Positions 56,401 through 64,000 of a stretch of DNA of 64,000 nucleotides are shown here, one piece after another. Both the position numbers and the translations under genes were made by a program. A model generated the notes under the pieces. The model was not told where the DNA came from. It made no database searches and saw nothing but the letters and a program-made list of their open reading frames with translations. Location: positions 531,061,008-531,125,007 of the forward strand of contig NC_134353.1 of the NCBI RefSeq assembly GCF_048569485.1, written 5' to 3'. This DNA comes from Anomaloglossus baeobatrachus. Its lineage: Eukaryota; Chordata; Amphibia; Anura; Aromobatidae. The number at the start of each line of letters is the position of its first letter. Position 1 is the first letter of the stretch.

Positions 56401-59328
56401 CACTGATGAATCCACTGCCAGATTACTTAACTGTGGACAGCAGTCTGATCATTGGAGTTCACACTGGGGATTGCTGTGCAGCCGTGTCCTGCAATCAGAC
56501 AGGGTTCAACTGAGGGCTGCCTGCTGCTCAATTAACTGAGCTGAACCATTGCTGGATTGCAGGACAAAGCACCAGAGCAGTCCGGTCATGGGACTACATC
56601 AGGATGAGTTGTGTTACATCTAATGAATGTGCCATGTCTGGGTTGGCTGCAGGTTAGTATTTTTAGGCTGTTATGGGGCAATATCCACAGACCTTCTGAA
56701 ACTGAATAACCAGCAGTCAGCTTTACCATGGATTGGTTAAAAAAAAAAAGAATATAAAAAGAAATACAGCACTTTTTTAATTTAAATAAATTGGGTGGAT
56801 CTTTATTTTTCATAAACAGCCACAGTAAGGCTGCTTTCACACTACGTCTTTTTAACATGCGTCCTGAAATTATCCCCCCCACCCGCAAAAACAGATCCAG
56901 TGCAAATATGTTTTCACTTCAGTGCATTTGCAATGGACTCGCGTCCACATGCATTTGCGTGCGTTATAGTGAGGATCCAGCAACTTCCAGTTTAACTTTC
57001 CAAAAACGCTACTTGTAGCATTTTTGAGCTGCGTCCAAATACTGCAAATCTCTGGATCCTGACTAAACAGCACGCAAACGCATGTGAACGCTGGCATGCT
57101 GATACAGGATCCTGCTTGAGCATGCCCAGAAACCAGCCTGGCGTGATCAGTCCCTCTCTCCCCCTCCCCCCTCCTTAGAGCAGTGGACGCTCGTAACCAA
57201 GATAAATATCAGGTAACCAAGCAAAGCGCTTCTTAGTTACCCGATGTTAACCTTGGTTACAGCTTACTGCAGTTGTCAGATGCCGGCTCCCAGTCCATCA
57301 CATTCAGTTCCCCTCACTCCCGATGACATGACTTCAATGCCCGCCCATAAACTTCAAGTGACAGGATCCTGGAAAATAACATGCGTTTCTTTGCAAAACA
57401 GGATCTGCTTTCGCAGCAAAAAAACATTTATGAGGCATTGGGGCATGTTAGAAAAACAGTGTGAAAGCAGTCCCCTGGAGGCTGCAGCTAGTTTTACCCC
57501 TGCTGGTAATCAAAAATATGGCAAAACCACATGCCATTCATTACGTTATTTTACACTACCATACAATAAATCAGATACTAAAAGAAGGGGGGCATATCTA
57601 GCAGTCTGCAGACACTGGCACACAGTGGGCAGGGGAAAAGTGAATATTCATGAAGCTTAATGAGCAGGCCAGGAGAAGTGTGACTGCAGTGTAATCTTCC
57701 AGGAAATATGTATAAGGCTGTGCCCACGTTTGTGCGCTCTGCACTGCAACGTCCGCTTCAGAGCGCAGCTGAAAAGCTCCGTTCTGAAACTTTGCCGACT
57801 GCAGAATTCGTGCGCTCTGGATGCTGCCTCTCCCTATAGACAGAATGGAGACAGCATGCAAAGCGCACAAAAGTAGTGACATGTTGCTTTTTAGAACGCA
57901 GTGATTTGGCAGCATGCAAATCGCTGCGTTCTAAAACACAACGTGGGCATGGATTATGCACAAAGATTGCATGTGTCCTGCATCCCCTGCACAGTTACGC
58001 TGCAGTGCAGAACGCAGCGTAACTGCATGCAATACGCACACGTGGGCACACTGCTCTTAACCCCTTAGCAGCCACCTAGCCCTTACTCCAACCATTTTAC
58101 AGCACAGAAAGTCTTATCCCCATTTACTTCTATGGGGTTTGTTGTCTTGGGTCAGGTTTCGTTTCCAGATATAACTTCTCATTCCATATTAGACAAACCC
58201 AAATGTGCATGGGTCTGCTCATCTCTATTAAACAATCAGCATGTAGGCAACTAGAGATGTGCTGTCAATCATAATACGCACAGATAATGGTTTATCAGAC
58301 ACTTCTAAATATGTCATGAAGACCACCTTGTCTAAATGAGCCATTAGAGAAAAGTGGAGAAATCCAGACTTCAAAACCAACTAATCTGTTTACATGCCCA
58401 TGCAGCTTTCAGAGACAAATCCAGAAGACCCCTCACATTAGGAGTCTGTCCATTTCTAAATAAGCCTCACTTTCATATGCAAATAAGGCTGAAGGGTTAT
58501 GGTAGCCTTCATGCCTTTGCCATTCCAGCTCTATTCCTCACCCAGCACCACCTCTTGCTAGAATGAGCCTCTATGCTGGGTAACCTCAGGCAATGGAGCT
58601 CTCAATGAAGTAGTAAGCGGTGGCAGAGCTGGAGTGACAGGTGTCAGATCCCCAACCTCATTTTCACATGAATTAAAAACACTGATTTCTCAAAGACTGG
58701 CCATGTAAAGGTTGTGCTGAGCTTGATTTCTGGAATCTACATGCACATTACGGGGGTGAGAGCCTGCTGACAGATCCCTTTACATGCATCACATATGCAT
58801 TAGATCATCTCTGAAAATAAAGAATTCAGGACCCTCACTAAGGGGTTAAAGCTGATGAGCCGCACTCACTGCAGCACCTGCTCAATGCCAGCACTGACCA
58901 CAGCACAGACTGCAGGTATAGGAAGACACCCATAGGAGCACAGCCATTTCCATCAGTGATCAGATCATGTACTGCTCTACAGCTCCACACAGCGCTACAG
59001 AACAGTCCTGGCCATAATCCTCACATGGAAGCACCAACACCTGGAGACCTGCACCAAACCCGACCTGAGGTGGGCACTGCCAGCAGATCCTGTGCACCTG
59101 GGGCACTACACAGCCTGGCACCAGCAGATGGCAGATACCAGAGAGCCTCCCACAGGGCATATACCAGGGGCACTGAGGAGCCACCTACTGCTGCACTAAT
59201 AGTGAGGGGCTCAGACCCCACAGTAAGGGGCAGACTATAAGCTCCACTACATCTGCTCCCTCCATGCCCAATATATACCAGGGTGGAAACATTACCTGCT
59301 GCTGCTGCTGCTCCATTGTCTCAGCCAT
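41011..59328 (-). CDS. PLIN2: Perilipin-2 (adipophilin), seven coding exons
   Basis: Perilipin-2 coats cytoplasmic lipid droplets and protects stored triacylglycerol from lipases. Coding exons on the minus strand: 59328-59296, 55960-55765, 44980-44898, 44464-44212, 43746-43562, 41591-41457 and 41382-41011. All junctions use GT-AG, and phases agree, giving 418 codons plus stop (human PLIN2 is 437). The PAT domain (about residues 12-105) includes [14 protein letters not shown] and [12 protein letters not shown]. 11-mer amphipathic repeats with [20 protein letters not shown] span about 105-190. The C-terminal four-helix-bundle part ends with [30 protein letters not shown] and the INTVLGSR block resemble PLIN2 more than PLIN3. 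A 5' non-coding exon is likely near 59436-59456, spliced to 59344. The protein starts [11 protein letters not shown], an unusual short glutamine run. Intron 3 (10.8 kb) carries a DIRS element in sense orientation. No frame damage is seen. Confidence 0.95.
41457..41591 (-). CDS. PLIN2: PLIN2 coding exon 7
   Basis: 45 codons, phase 0 on both sides: [19 protein letters not shown] followed by [13 protein letters not shown]. Acceptor TTTTCAG and donor GAG|GTAATG. Matches the perilipin-2 segment before the IESRTLAIA helix. Confidence 0.94.
42215..42288. repeat. Perfect 20-bp hairpin in PLIN2 intron 6
   Basis: Arms GTGATGAGGGCAATCTGACC (42215-42234) and GGTCAGATTGCCCTCATCAC (42269-42288) are exact reverse complements with a 34-nt loop. 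It sits at the edge of a GC-rich stretch (41900-42210). It may be a precursor-like hairpin or the ends of a small inverted repeat. Confidence 0.9.
43562..43746 (-). CDS. PLIN2: PLIN2 coding exon 6
   Basis: Acceptor TTTATAG, donor CTG|GTTAGT. Encodes [37 protein letters not shown] and [11 protein letters not shown]. The first two bases complete a codon split with exon 5 (Ala). It links the 11-mer repeat region to the C-terminal bundle. Confidence 0.94.
44212..44464 (-). CDS. PLIN2: PLIN2 coding exon 5
   Basis: 253 bp: begins [16 protein letters not shown] and includes [18 protein letters not shown] and [18 protein letters not shown], ending [11 protein letters not shown]. This holds the 11-mer amphipathic repeats that bind the droplet surface. 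Acceptor TTTTAG, donor G|GTAAGC. A C-rich run (C on the minus strand, 44514-44534) lies 50-70 nt before the acceptor. Confidence 0.95.
44898..44980 (-). CDS. PLIN2: PLIN2 coding exon 4
   Basis: 83 bp: completes a split Ile codon and encodes [20 protein letters not shown] then LYQSSEK, the end of the PAT domain. It has a strong acceptor with a long pyrimidine tract (CTCCCTTCCCAG) and donor AAG|GTAAGC. Confidence 0.95.
45181..46321. other. PLIN2 intron 3, repeat debris
   Basis: No exon seen. A poly(A) run at about 45275-45289 and degenerate repeat words such as GCAGCTGAGACCTCACTCCC and GGTCTGAGATGCC-like copies near 45900 and 49090 suggest old dispersed repeats that are no longer classifiable. 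Confidence 0.35.
46322..47145. mobile_element. hAT-type MITE in PLIN2 intron 3
   Basis: Begins CAGGGCCGCCACTAGGAG and ends CTGATTGCAGCCCTG, inverted relatives. It is flanked by 8-bp near-identical repeats CAAGGGAC (46314-46321) and CAAGGGCC (47146-47153), as expected for hAT. The interior has CCCCCCCC-rich stretches and no transposase. About 820 bp. Confidence 0.8.
47453..47705. repeat. Fold-back repeat with a hammerhead-like centre
   Basis: Left arm around 47463-47520 (TATCACAATTTGATTAATACC, as TATCACAATTTG and ATTAATACC, then AAATGCAGCCTTTTAT) and right arm 47636-47693 are inverted copies. Between them lies a plus-strand hammerhead-like motif at 47592-47623. The structure may be a palindromic relic of a ribozyme-bearing retroelement. 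Confidence 0.65.
47592..47623 (+). ncRNA. Hammerhead-like motif, weak stem II
   Basis: CCC (stem I), core CUGAUGA, a short region GUAACUAAU that barely pairs, GAAA, U, GC, the triplet GUU, then GGG pairing with CCC. The core is intact but stem II is poor, so this is probably a decayed copy. Confidence 0.45.
48222..48711. mobile_element. MITE with TTAAAG-type ends, copy 2
   Basis: Left end CTAAAAGGAGTTGTCCAG, right end (read inward) TTAAAGTGGTGGTTCACCC. It is collinear with the truncated copy at 22622-23024. Non-coding. The TTAA-like termini suggest a piggyBac-type or related origin, which is uncertain. Confidence 0.65.
48765..49035. repeat. DIRS-terminus-like fold-back
   Basis: ACCTACTGGTAATTCAGTTTCC at about 48777 (ACCTACTGGTAATT plus CAGTTTCC) and GGAAACTGAGTTACCAGTAGGT at about 49006 (GGAAACTGAG plus TTACCAGTAGGT) are inverted. 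Between them lie GTCCCTCAGGATAAC, TCTTTTAACCTCTGATCC and CTGTCATGAGAGAATAC. The layout matches the terminal/internal-complementary segment of DIRS elements 1 and 2 but the family differs. No coding part remains. Confidence 0.55.
49036..50295. other. PLIN2 intron 3, no gene
   Basis: Contains degenerate dispersed repeat words (AATGAATGCAGCAATCCTGG near 49221) and an inverted pair around CACCAGCATCTGATTGG (about 49522) and CCAATCAGATGCTGGTG (about 49588). No exon-like sequence. Confidence 0.45.
50296..55613 (-). mobile_element. DIRS element 2, nearly whole, in PLIN2 intron 3
   Basis: A DIRS-like tyrosine-recombinase retroelement of about 5.3 kb in the same orientation as PLIN2. The right (5') end at 55613 and left end at 50296 are inverted repeats, identical over about 100 bp including CATAGGAGGTTGTCTCTCC. 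An internal complementary region near 50510-50590 joins inverted copies of both ends. Parts: gag-like with CPIC/CQQC zinc motif (53.5-54.9 kb), reverse transcriptase with YLDDF (52.7-53.4 kb), RNase H (51.6-52.4 kb) and tyrosine recombinase with HSTRA box (50.6-51.6 kb). The frames overlap, as the family is known to do. It looks young, with perhaps two or three breaks. Confidence 0.92.
55765..55960 (-). CDS. PLIN2: PLIN2 coding exon 3 (PAT domain)
   Basis: 196 bp: [38 protein letters not shown] and [17 protein letters not shown]. Acceptor TTGTGTAG and donor CAAA|GTAGGT, leaving one base of a split Ile codon. It is the most conserved part of the PAT domain. The DIRS 2 end lies 151 bp beyond the donor. 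Confidence 0.96.
56829..57472. mobile_element. MITE with GGCTGCTTTCACACT ends
   Basis: Left end GGCTGCTTTCACACTACG and right end AGTGTGAAAGCAGTCC are inverted. The interior has GGATCC, ACGCAAACGCATG and TAACCAAG words. It lies in PLIN2 intron 2. Possibly Harbinger-type; I could not confirm matching flanking triplets. Confidence 0.65.
57717..58045. mobile_element. Harbinger-type MITE, relative of 14199-14564
   Basis: Left end GGCTGTGCCCACG, right end CGTGGGCACACTGCTC. Shares TTTTTAGAACGCAG, TTACGCTGCAGTGCAG and CAGCGTAACTGCATGC with the copy at 14.2 kb in reverse orientation. It lies in PLIN2 intron 2. Confidence 0.75.
59296..59328 (-). CDS. PLIN2: PLIN2 coding exon 2 (start codon)
   Basis: ATG at 59328-59326 opens 11 codons, [11 protein letters not shown], followed by donor CAG|GTAATG. 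The exon starts at 59344 after the acceptor TTTTTTTGTAG. The five CAG codons form a small trinucleotide repeat exactly at the splice junction. Confidence 0.9.
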
Positions 59329-59435
59329 GTCACTAGGGAAATACCTACAAAAAAATAAATTCAAGAAAACAAGTAAAAACCTCACTACATCAGCACCAAA
59401 ACCACCACAGGCGCGCACTGCCACCAACAACTCAC

Positions 59436-59560
59436 ACAAACTGCCAGAGAGGAATGAGCACTCCTCGGGCGTCTGCGCACTTATAGACGGATAACCACGC
59501 CCACCTGACTATGCGCGGTCTCCGGAGGCTCCCTGCAGTCAGCTGACTGGTGACGTCACA
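59436..59560 (-). promoter_or_regulatory. PLIN2: PLIN2 promoter with TATA box and CRE
   Basis: On the minus strand a TATAA element lies at 59485-59481 (CTATAAGTG). GGGCGTGG, a Sp1/KLF-type GC box, is just upstream at about 59496-59503. A perfect cAMP-response palindrome TGACGTCA lies at 59551-59558. Transcription should start near 59455. A GTGAGT donor at 59435 would end a short non-coding exon 1. I did not find a clear DR1 PPAR element, although this gene class is often PPAR-controlled. Confidence 0.6.
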
Positions 59561-59672
59561 GTCTGCTCTCCTGACTGAGGGCGGCTGTGCGCGGCGTGCA
59601 GGGGTCACGGTGTGACTGACAGTTGTGTGGTGAGGCCGGTAACGGGGGCGTGTTATGTGCTGGAGGAGCCTG

Positions 59673-62600
59673 TACACACGGCAGTTATTGTGGGGATAGT
59701 GGGAGTGGGGTCTGGTGTAATATATGTATCACTTCTCCCTGCACACAGGGCATTAGAGCCCCATACACAGGGCAGTTATTGTGGGGATAGTGGGAGTGGG
59801 GTCTGGTGTAATGTATGTATCACTTCTCCCTGCACACAGGGCATTAGAGCCCATACACAGGGCAGTTATTGTGGGGATAGTGGGAGTGGGGTCTGGTGTA
59901 ATGTATGTATCACTTCTCCCTGCACACAGGGCATTAGAGCCCATACACAGGGCAGTTATTGTGGGGATAATGGGAGTGGGGTCTGGTGTAATGTATGTAT
60001 CACTTCTCCCTGCACACAGGGCATTAGAGCCCATACACAGGGCAGTTATTGTGGGGATAATGGGAGTGGGCTCTGGTGTAATGTATGTATCACTTCTCCC
60101 TGCACACAGGGCATTAGAGCCCATACACAGGGCAGTTATTGTGGGGATAGTGGGAGTGGGGTCTGGTGTAATGTATGTATCACTTCTCCCTGCACACAGG
60201 GCATTAGAGCCCATACACAGGGCAGTTATTGTGGGGATAATGGGAGTGGGGTCTGGTGTAATGTATGTATCACTTCTCCCTGCACACAGGGCATTAGAGC
60301 CCCATACACATGGCAGTTATTGTGGGGATAGTGGGAGTGGGGTCTGGTGTAATGTATGTATCACTTCTCCCTGCACACAGGACATTAGAGCCCCATACAC
60401 AGGGCAGTTATTGTGGGGAGAATGGGAGTGGGGTCTGGTGTAATGTATGTATCACTTCTCCCTGCACACAGGGCATTAGAGCCCCATACACAGGGCAGTT
60501 ATTGTGGGGAGAATGGGAGTGGGGTCTGGTGTAATGTATGTATCACTTCTCCCTGCACACAGGGCATTAGAGCCCCATACACAGGGCAGTTATTGTGGGG
60601 AGAATGGGAGTGGGGTCTGGTGTAATGTATGTATCACTTCTCCCTGCACACAGGGCATTAGAGCCCCATACACAGGGCAGTTATTGTGGGGAGAATGGGA
60701 GTGGGGTCTGGTGTAATGTATGTATCACTTCTCCCTGCACACAGGGCATTAGAGCCCATACACACGGCAGTTATTGTGGGGATAGTGGGAGTGGGGTCTG
60801 GTGTAATGTATGTATCACTTCTCCCTGCACACAGGGCATTAGAGCCCATACACAGGGCAGTTATTGTGGGGAGAATGGGAGTGGGGTCTGGTGTAATGTA
60901 TGTATCACTTCTCCCTGCACACAGGGCATTAGAGCCCATACACAGGGCAGTTATTGTGGGGAGAATGGGAGTGGGGTCTGGTGTAATGTATGTATCACTT
61001 CTCCCTGCACACAGGGCATTAGAGCCCATACACAGGGCAGTTATTGTGGGGATAATGGGAGTGGGGTCTGGTGTAATGTATGTATCACTTCTCCCTGCAC
61101 ACAGGGCATTAGAGCCCCATACACACGGCAGTTATTGTGGGGATAGTGGGAGTGGGGTCTGGTGTAATGTATGTATCACTTCTCCCTGCACACAGGACAT
61201 TATAGCCCCATACACAGGGCAGTTATTGTGGGGAGAATGGGAGTGGGGTCTGGTGTAATGTATGTATCACTTCTCCCTGCACACAGGGCATTAGAGCCCC
61301 ATACACAGGGCAGTTATTGTGGGGAGAATGGGAGTGGGGTCTGGTGTAATGTATGTATCACTTCTCCCTGCAAACAGGGCATTAGAGCCCCATACACATG
61401 GCAGTTATTGTGGGGATAATGGGAGTGGGGTCTGGTGTAATGTATGTATCACTTCTCCCTGCACACAGGGCATTAGAGCCCCATACACAGGGCAGTTATT
61501 GTGGGGATAGTGGGAGTGGGCTCTGGTGTAATGTATGTATCACTTCTCCCTGCACACAGGGCATTAGAGCCCATACACAGGGCAGTTATTGTGGGGATAA
61601 TGGGAGTGGGGTCTGGTGTAATGTATGTATCACTTCTCCCTGCACACAGGACATTAGAGCCCCATACACAGGGCAGTTATTGTGGGGAGAATGGGAGTGG
61701 GGTCTGGTGTAATGTATGTATCACTTCTCCCTGCACACAGGGCATTAGAGCCCCATACACAGGGCAGTTATTGTGGGGAGAATGGGAGTGGGGTCTGGTG
61801 TAATGTATGTATCACTTCTCCCTGCAAACAGGGCATTAGAGCCCCATACACATGGCAGTTATTGTGGGGATAATGGGAGTGGGGTCTGGTGTAATGTATG
61901 TATCACTTCTCCCTGCACACAGGGCATTAGAGCCCATACACAGGGCAGTTATTGTGGGGATAATGGGAGTGGGGTCTGGTGTAATGTATGTATCACTTCT
62001 CCCTGCACACAGGGCATTAGAGCCCCATACACACGGCAGTTATTGTGGGGATAGTGGGAGTGGGGTCTGGTGTAATGTATGTATCACTTCTCCCTGCACA
62101 CAGGACATTATAGCCCCATACACAGGGCAGTTATTGTGGGGAGAATGGGAGTGGGGTCTGGTGTAATGTATGTATCACTTCTCCCTGCACACAGGGCATT
62201 AGAGCCCCATACACAGGGCAGTTATTGTGGGGAGAATGGGAGTGGGGTCTGGTGTAATGTATGTATCACTTCTCCCTGCAAACAGGGCATTAGAGCCCCA
62301 TACACATGGCAGTTATTGTGGGGATAATGGGAGTGGGGTCTGGTGTAATGTATGTATCACTTCTCCCTGCACACAGGGCATTAGAGCCCCATACACAGGG
62401 CAGTTATTGTGGGGATAGTGGGAGTGGGCTCTGGTGTAATGTATGTATCACTTCTCCCTGCACACAGGGCATTAGAGCCCATACACAGGGCAGTTATTGT
62501 GGGGATAATGGGAGTGGGGTCTGGTGTAATGTATGTATCACTTCTCCCTGCACACAGGACATTAGAGCCCCATACACAGGGCAGTTATTGTGGGGAGAAT

Positions 62601-62796
62601 GGGAGTGGGGTCTGGTGTAATGTATGTATCACTTCTCCCTGCACACAGGGCATTAGAGCCCCATACACAGGGCAGTTATTGTGGGGAGAATGGGAGTGGG
62701 GTCTGGTGTAATGTATGTATCACTTCTCCCTGCACACAGGGCATTAGAGCCCCATACACAGGGCAGTTATTGTGGGGATAGTGGGAGTGGGGTCTG
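59673..62796. repeat. 90/91-bp minisatellite, about 35 units, higher-order structure
   Basis: Each unit contains GCAGTTATTGTGGGGATAGT, GGGAGTGGGGTCTGGTGTAA, TGTATGTATCACTTCTCCCT and GCACACAGGGCATTAGAGCC. Units are 90 bp (GAGCCCAT) or 91 bp (GAGCCCCAT). Unit variants (GATAG, GATAA or GAGAA; ACACGG, ACATGG or ACAGGG; CAAACAGG) recur every 5 units (454 bp) and every 10 units (908 bp) in the right half. Long frames on both strands arise from the 90-bp spacing and are not genes. The last unit is cut by a hAT-like end at 62797. Confidence 0.97.
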
Positions 62797-63140
62797 GCAG
62801 GGCCGGCTCCAGGTGTTTCTGGGCCCTGGGCGAAAGAATCTCAGTGGGCCCCATCCACACATACACATGCACAGATACATACACACAGGGCCGTATTTGC
62901 CATTAGGCACTTGAGGGCACGTGCCTGGGGCGGCGCCTTCCAGAGGGGCAGCGCCCAGACCAAAACTTTAATTTTATTTTTTTTTAAAATAAATCTTCCT
63001 CCCTCCTCCAAACTCTTTATTAAATCCGGCGCCTTTTTGGAGGAGGGAGGGGGCGCCGCAGTCATTTATAGTCGCGTCTATAACACGCGACTATAAATGA
63101 AACTGTGAGCGTGCCGGCACTTCCGGGGTCAGAGGAGCTG
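62797..63140. mobile_element. hAT-like repeat pieces, nested
   Basis: One piece starts CAGGGCCGGCTCCAGG at about 62797 with GGGCCCTGGGCGAAAG. A second starts CAGGGCCGTATTTGCC at 62887 with GGGGCGGCGCCTTCC. Both have the CAGGGC(C/T)G terminus seen in the intronic hAT MITE at 46322. Right ends are not identified. Confidence 0.5.
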
Positions 63141-63230
63141 GAATCAGCTCCCCGCCCCGACGTGCTGCCGTGCGCTCACTGTGCAGAGGTCACAGCAGCG
63201 TGAGGCAGCGCCGCGCAGAGGAGGACGGGA

Positions 63231-63306
63231 GATGGAACCGCCGCCGAGCAAGATGTCAGATCCTGCCACCGCCACCGTGGAGAACGGGAGATGCAGCCTG
63301 GAGCAG
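63231..63306 (+). other. Possible first exon with splice donor
   Basis: ATG at 63231 opens MEPPPSKMSDPATATVENG and continues RCSLEQ to a good donor CAG|GTAAGC at 63306/63307, in CpG-rich DNA. It could be the first coding exon of a gene continuing to the right, or part of a frog repeat. I recognise no protein. No downstream exon is visible before the window ends. Confidence 0.3.
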
Positions 63307-63354
63307 GTAAGCGCTGTACAGCTGAAGACCGTGCCGAACAAGCAACCCGGGGGG

Positions 63355-64000
63355 GCGCGCAACATAAAGGATGAGGGGATGGAACATGATGTGGGGGCGC
63401 AACATGGAGGATGAGGGGATGGAACATGATGTGGGGGCGCAACATGGAGGATGGGGGGATGGAACATGATGTGGGGGCGCAACATGGAGGATGGGGGGAT
63501 GGAACATGATGTTGGGGCGCAACATGGAGGATGAGGGGATGGAACATGATGTGGGGGCGCAACATGGAGGATAGGGGGGTGAAGCATGATGTGGGGGCAC
63601 AACATGGAGGATGGGGGGGATGAAGCATGATGTGGGGGCACAACATGGAGGATGGGGGGGATGAAGCATGATGTGGGGGCACAACATGGAGGATGGGGGG
63701 GATAAAGCATGATGTGGGGGCACAACATGGAGGATGGGGGGATGAAGCATGATGTGGCGGCACAACATGGAGGATGGGGGATGAAGCATGATGTGGCGGC
63801 ACAACATGGAGGATGGGGGGCACAAAGCATGATGTGGGGGCACAACATGGAGGATGGGGGGGCACGAAGCATGATGTGGGGGCACAACATGGAGGATGGG
63901 GGGATGAAGCATGATGTGGGGGTGCAACATGGAGGATGGGGGGATGAAGCATGATGTGGGGGTGCAACATGGAGGATGGGGGGATGAAGCATGATGTGGG
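63355..64000. repeat. 40-bp minisatellite running off the window
   Basis: Tandem units of about 40-42 bp built from GGGGGATGAAGCATGATG and TGGGGGCACAACATGGAGGA. Early units read GGAACATGATG with GGGGCGCAAC, later ones GAAGCATGATG with GGGGCACAAC. Length varies in the G run. Open frames here (Pro/His/Cys-rich on the minus strand) are repeat artefacts. Confidence 0.95.

Noticed and set aside
59340-59640. PPAR-response element (DR1) in the PLIN2 promoter
   Set aside because: Only isolated half-site-like words were seen; no two in the DR1 spacing.
59612-62914. Many open frames on both strands in the 90/91-bp minisatellite
   Set aside because: Unit length divisible by three keeps frames open; frame changes follow the one-base unit variants. 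Translation is repetitive and not protein-like.
63144-63992. Pro/His/Cys-rich minus-strand frames of 220-280 codons
   Set aside because: They translate the 40-bp minisatellite in three frames and have no other support.

Overview
The window looks like accessory nuclear DNA of an amphibian, most likely a frog. The clues are one split vertebrate gene (perilipin-2, PLIN2) in long introns and a dense load of repeats typical of anuran genomes: several Tc1-like families, DIRS-order tyrosine-recombinase retroelements, TTA-flanked Harbinger-type MITEs, and repeats carrying hammerhead ribozyme motifs of the Penelope-like kind. I see no bacterial genes, tRNA, rRNA or CRISPR. Most long open frames here are transposon pieces or translated tandem repeats.

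Layout. 1-1366: GA- and GC-rich minisatellite. 1367-6947: a (TA)n tract in which three different Tc1-like elements sit one after another. The first carries a solo LTR. The third keeps an open 345-residue transposase and carries a MITE. 7005-11963: an old Tc1-like element split by a palindromic MITE and by a 3.45 kb repeat made of internal tandem units of about 370 bp. 12-16 kb: MITEs and unassigned AT-rich DNA. 16.0-20.9 kb: ribozyme-bearing repeats, a fifth and a sixth Tc1 fossil. 20894-21997: a solo LTR with a 4-bp target duplication. 22-31.5 kb: MITEs, then a tyrosine-recombinase/SGNH-hydrolase element into which a DIRS element has inserted; the DIRS in turn contains a Harbinger-type MITE. 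31.5-35.8 kb: a ribozyme-bearing fragment and a second, distinct DIRS family. 36.5-37.4 kb: a mariner-type MITE. 38100-40158: a 19-bp satellite of about 108 copies.

Host gene. PLIN2 lies on the minus strand from a TATA/CRE promoter near 59.5 kb to a poly(A) signal at 40774-40779. Seven coding exons join with consistent splice phases into 418 codons. Intron 3 is 10.8 kb and holds a nearly whole DIRS element in the gene's own orientation, starting about 150 bp past the exon 3 donor. Upstream of the promoter is a 35-unit, 90/91-bp minisatellite with a higher-order 454/908-bp structure, then hAT-like repeat pieces, a possible first exon with a splice donor, and a 40-bp minisatellite that runs off the window.

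The most interesting signals are two 42-nt hammerhead ribozyme motifs (18390-18431 and 31832-31873, minus strand) with complete cores, and several decayed relatives that include a tandem pair. They probably mark Penelope-like element ends. All identifications come from reading the sequence; no database search was run.
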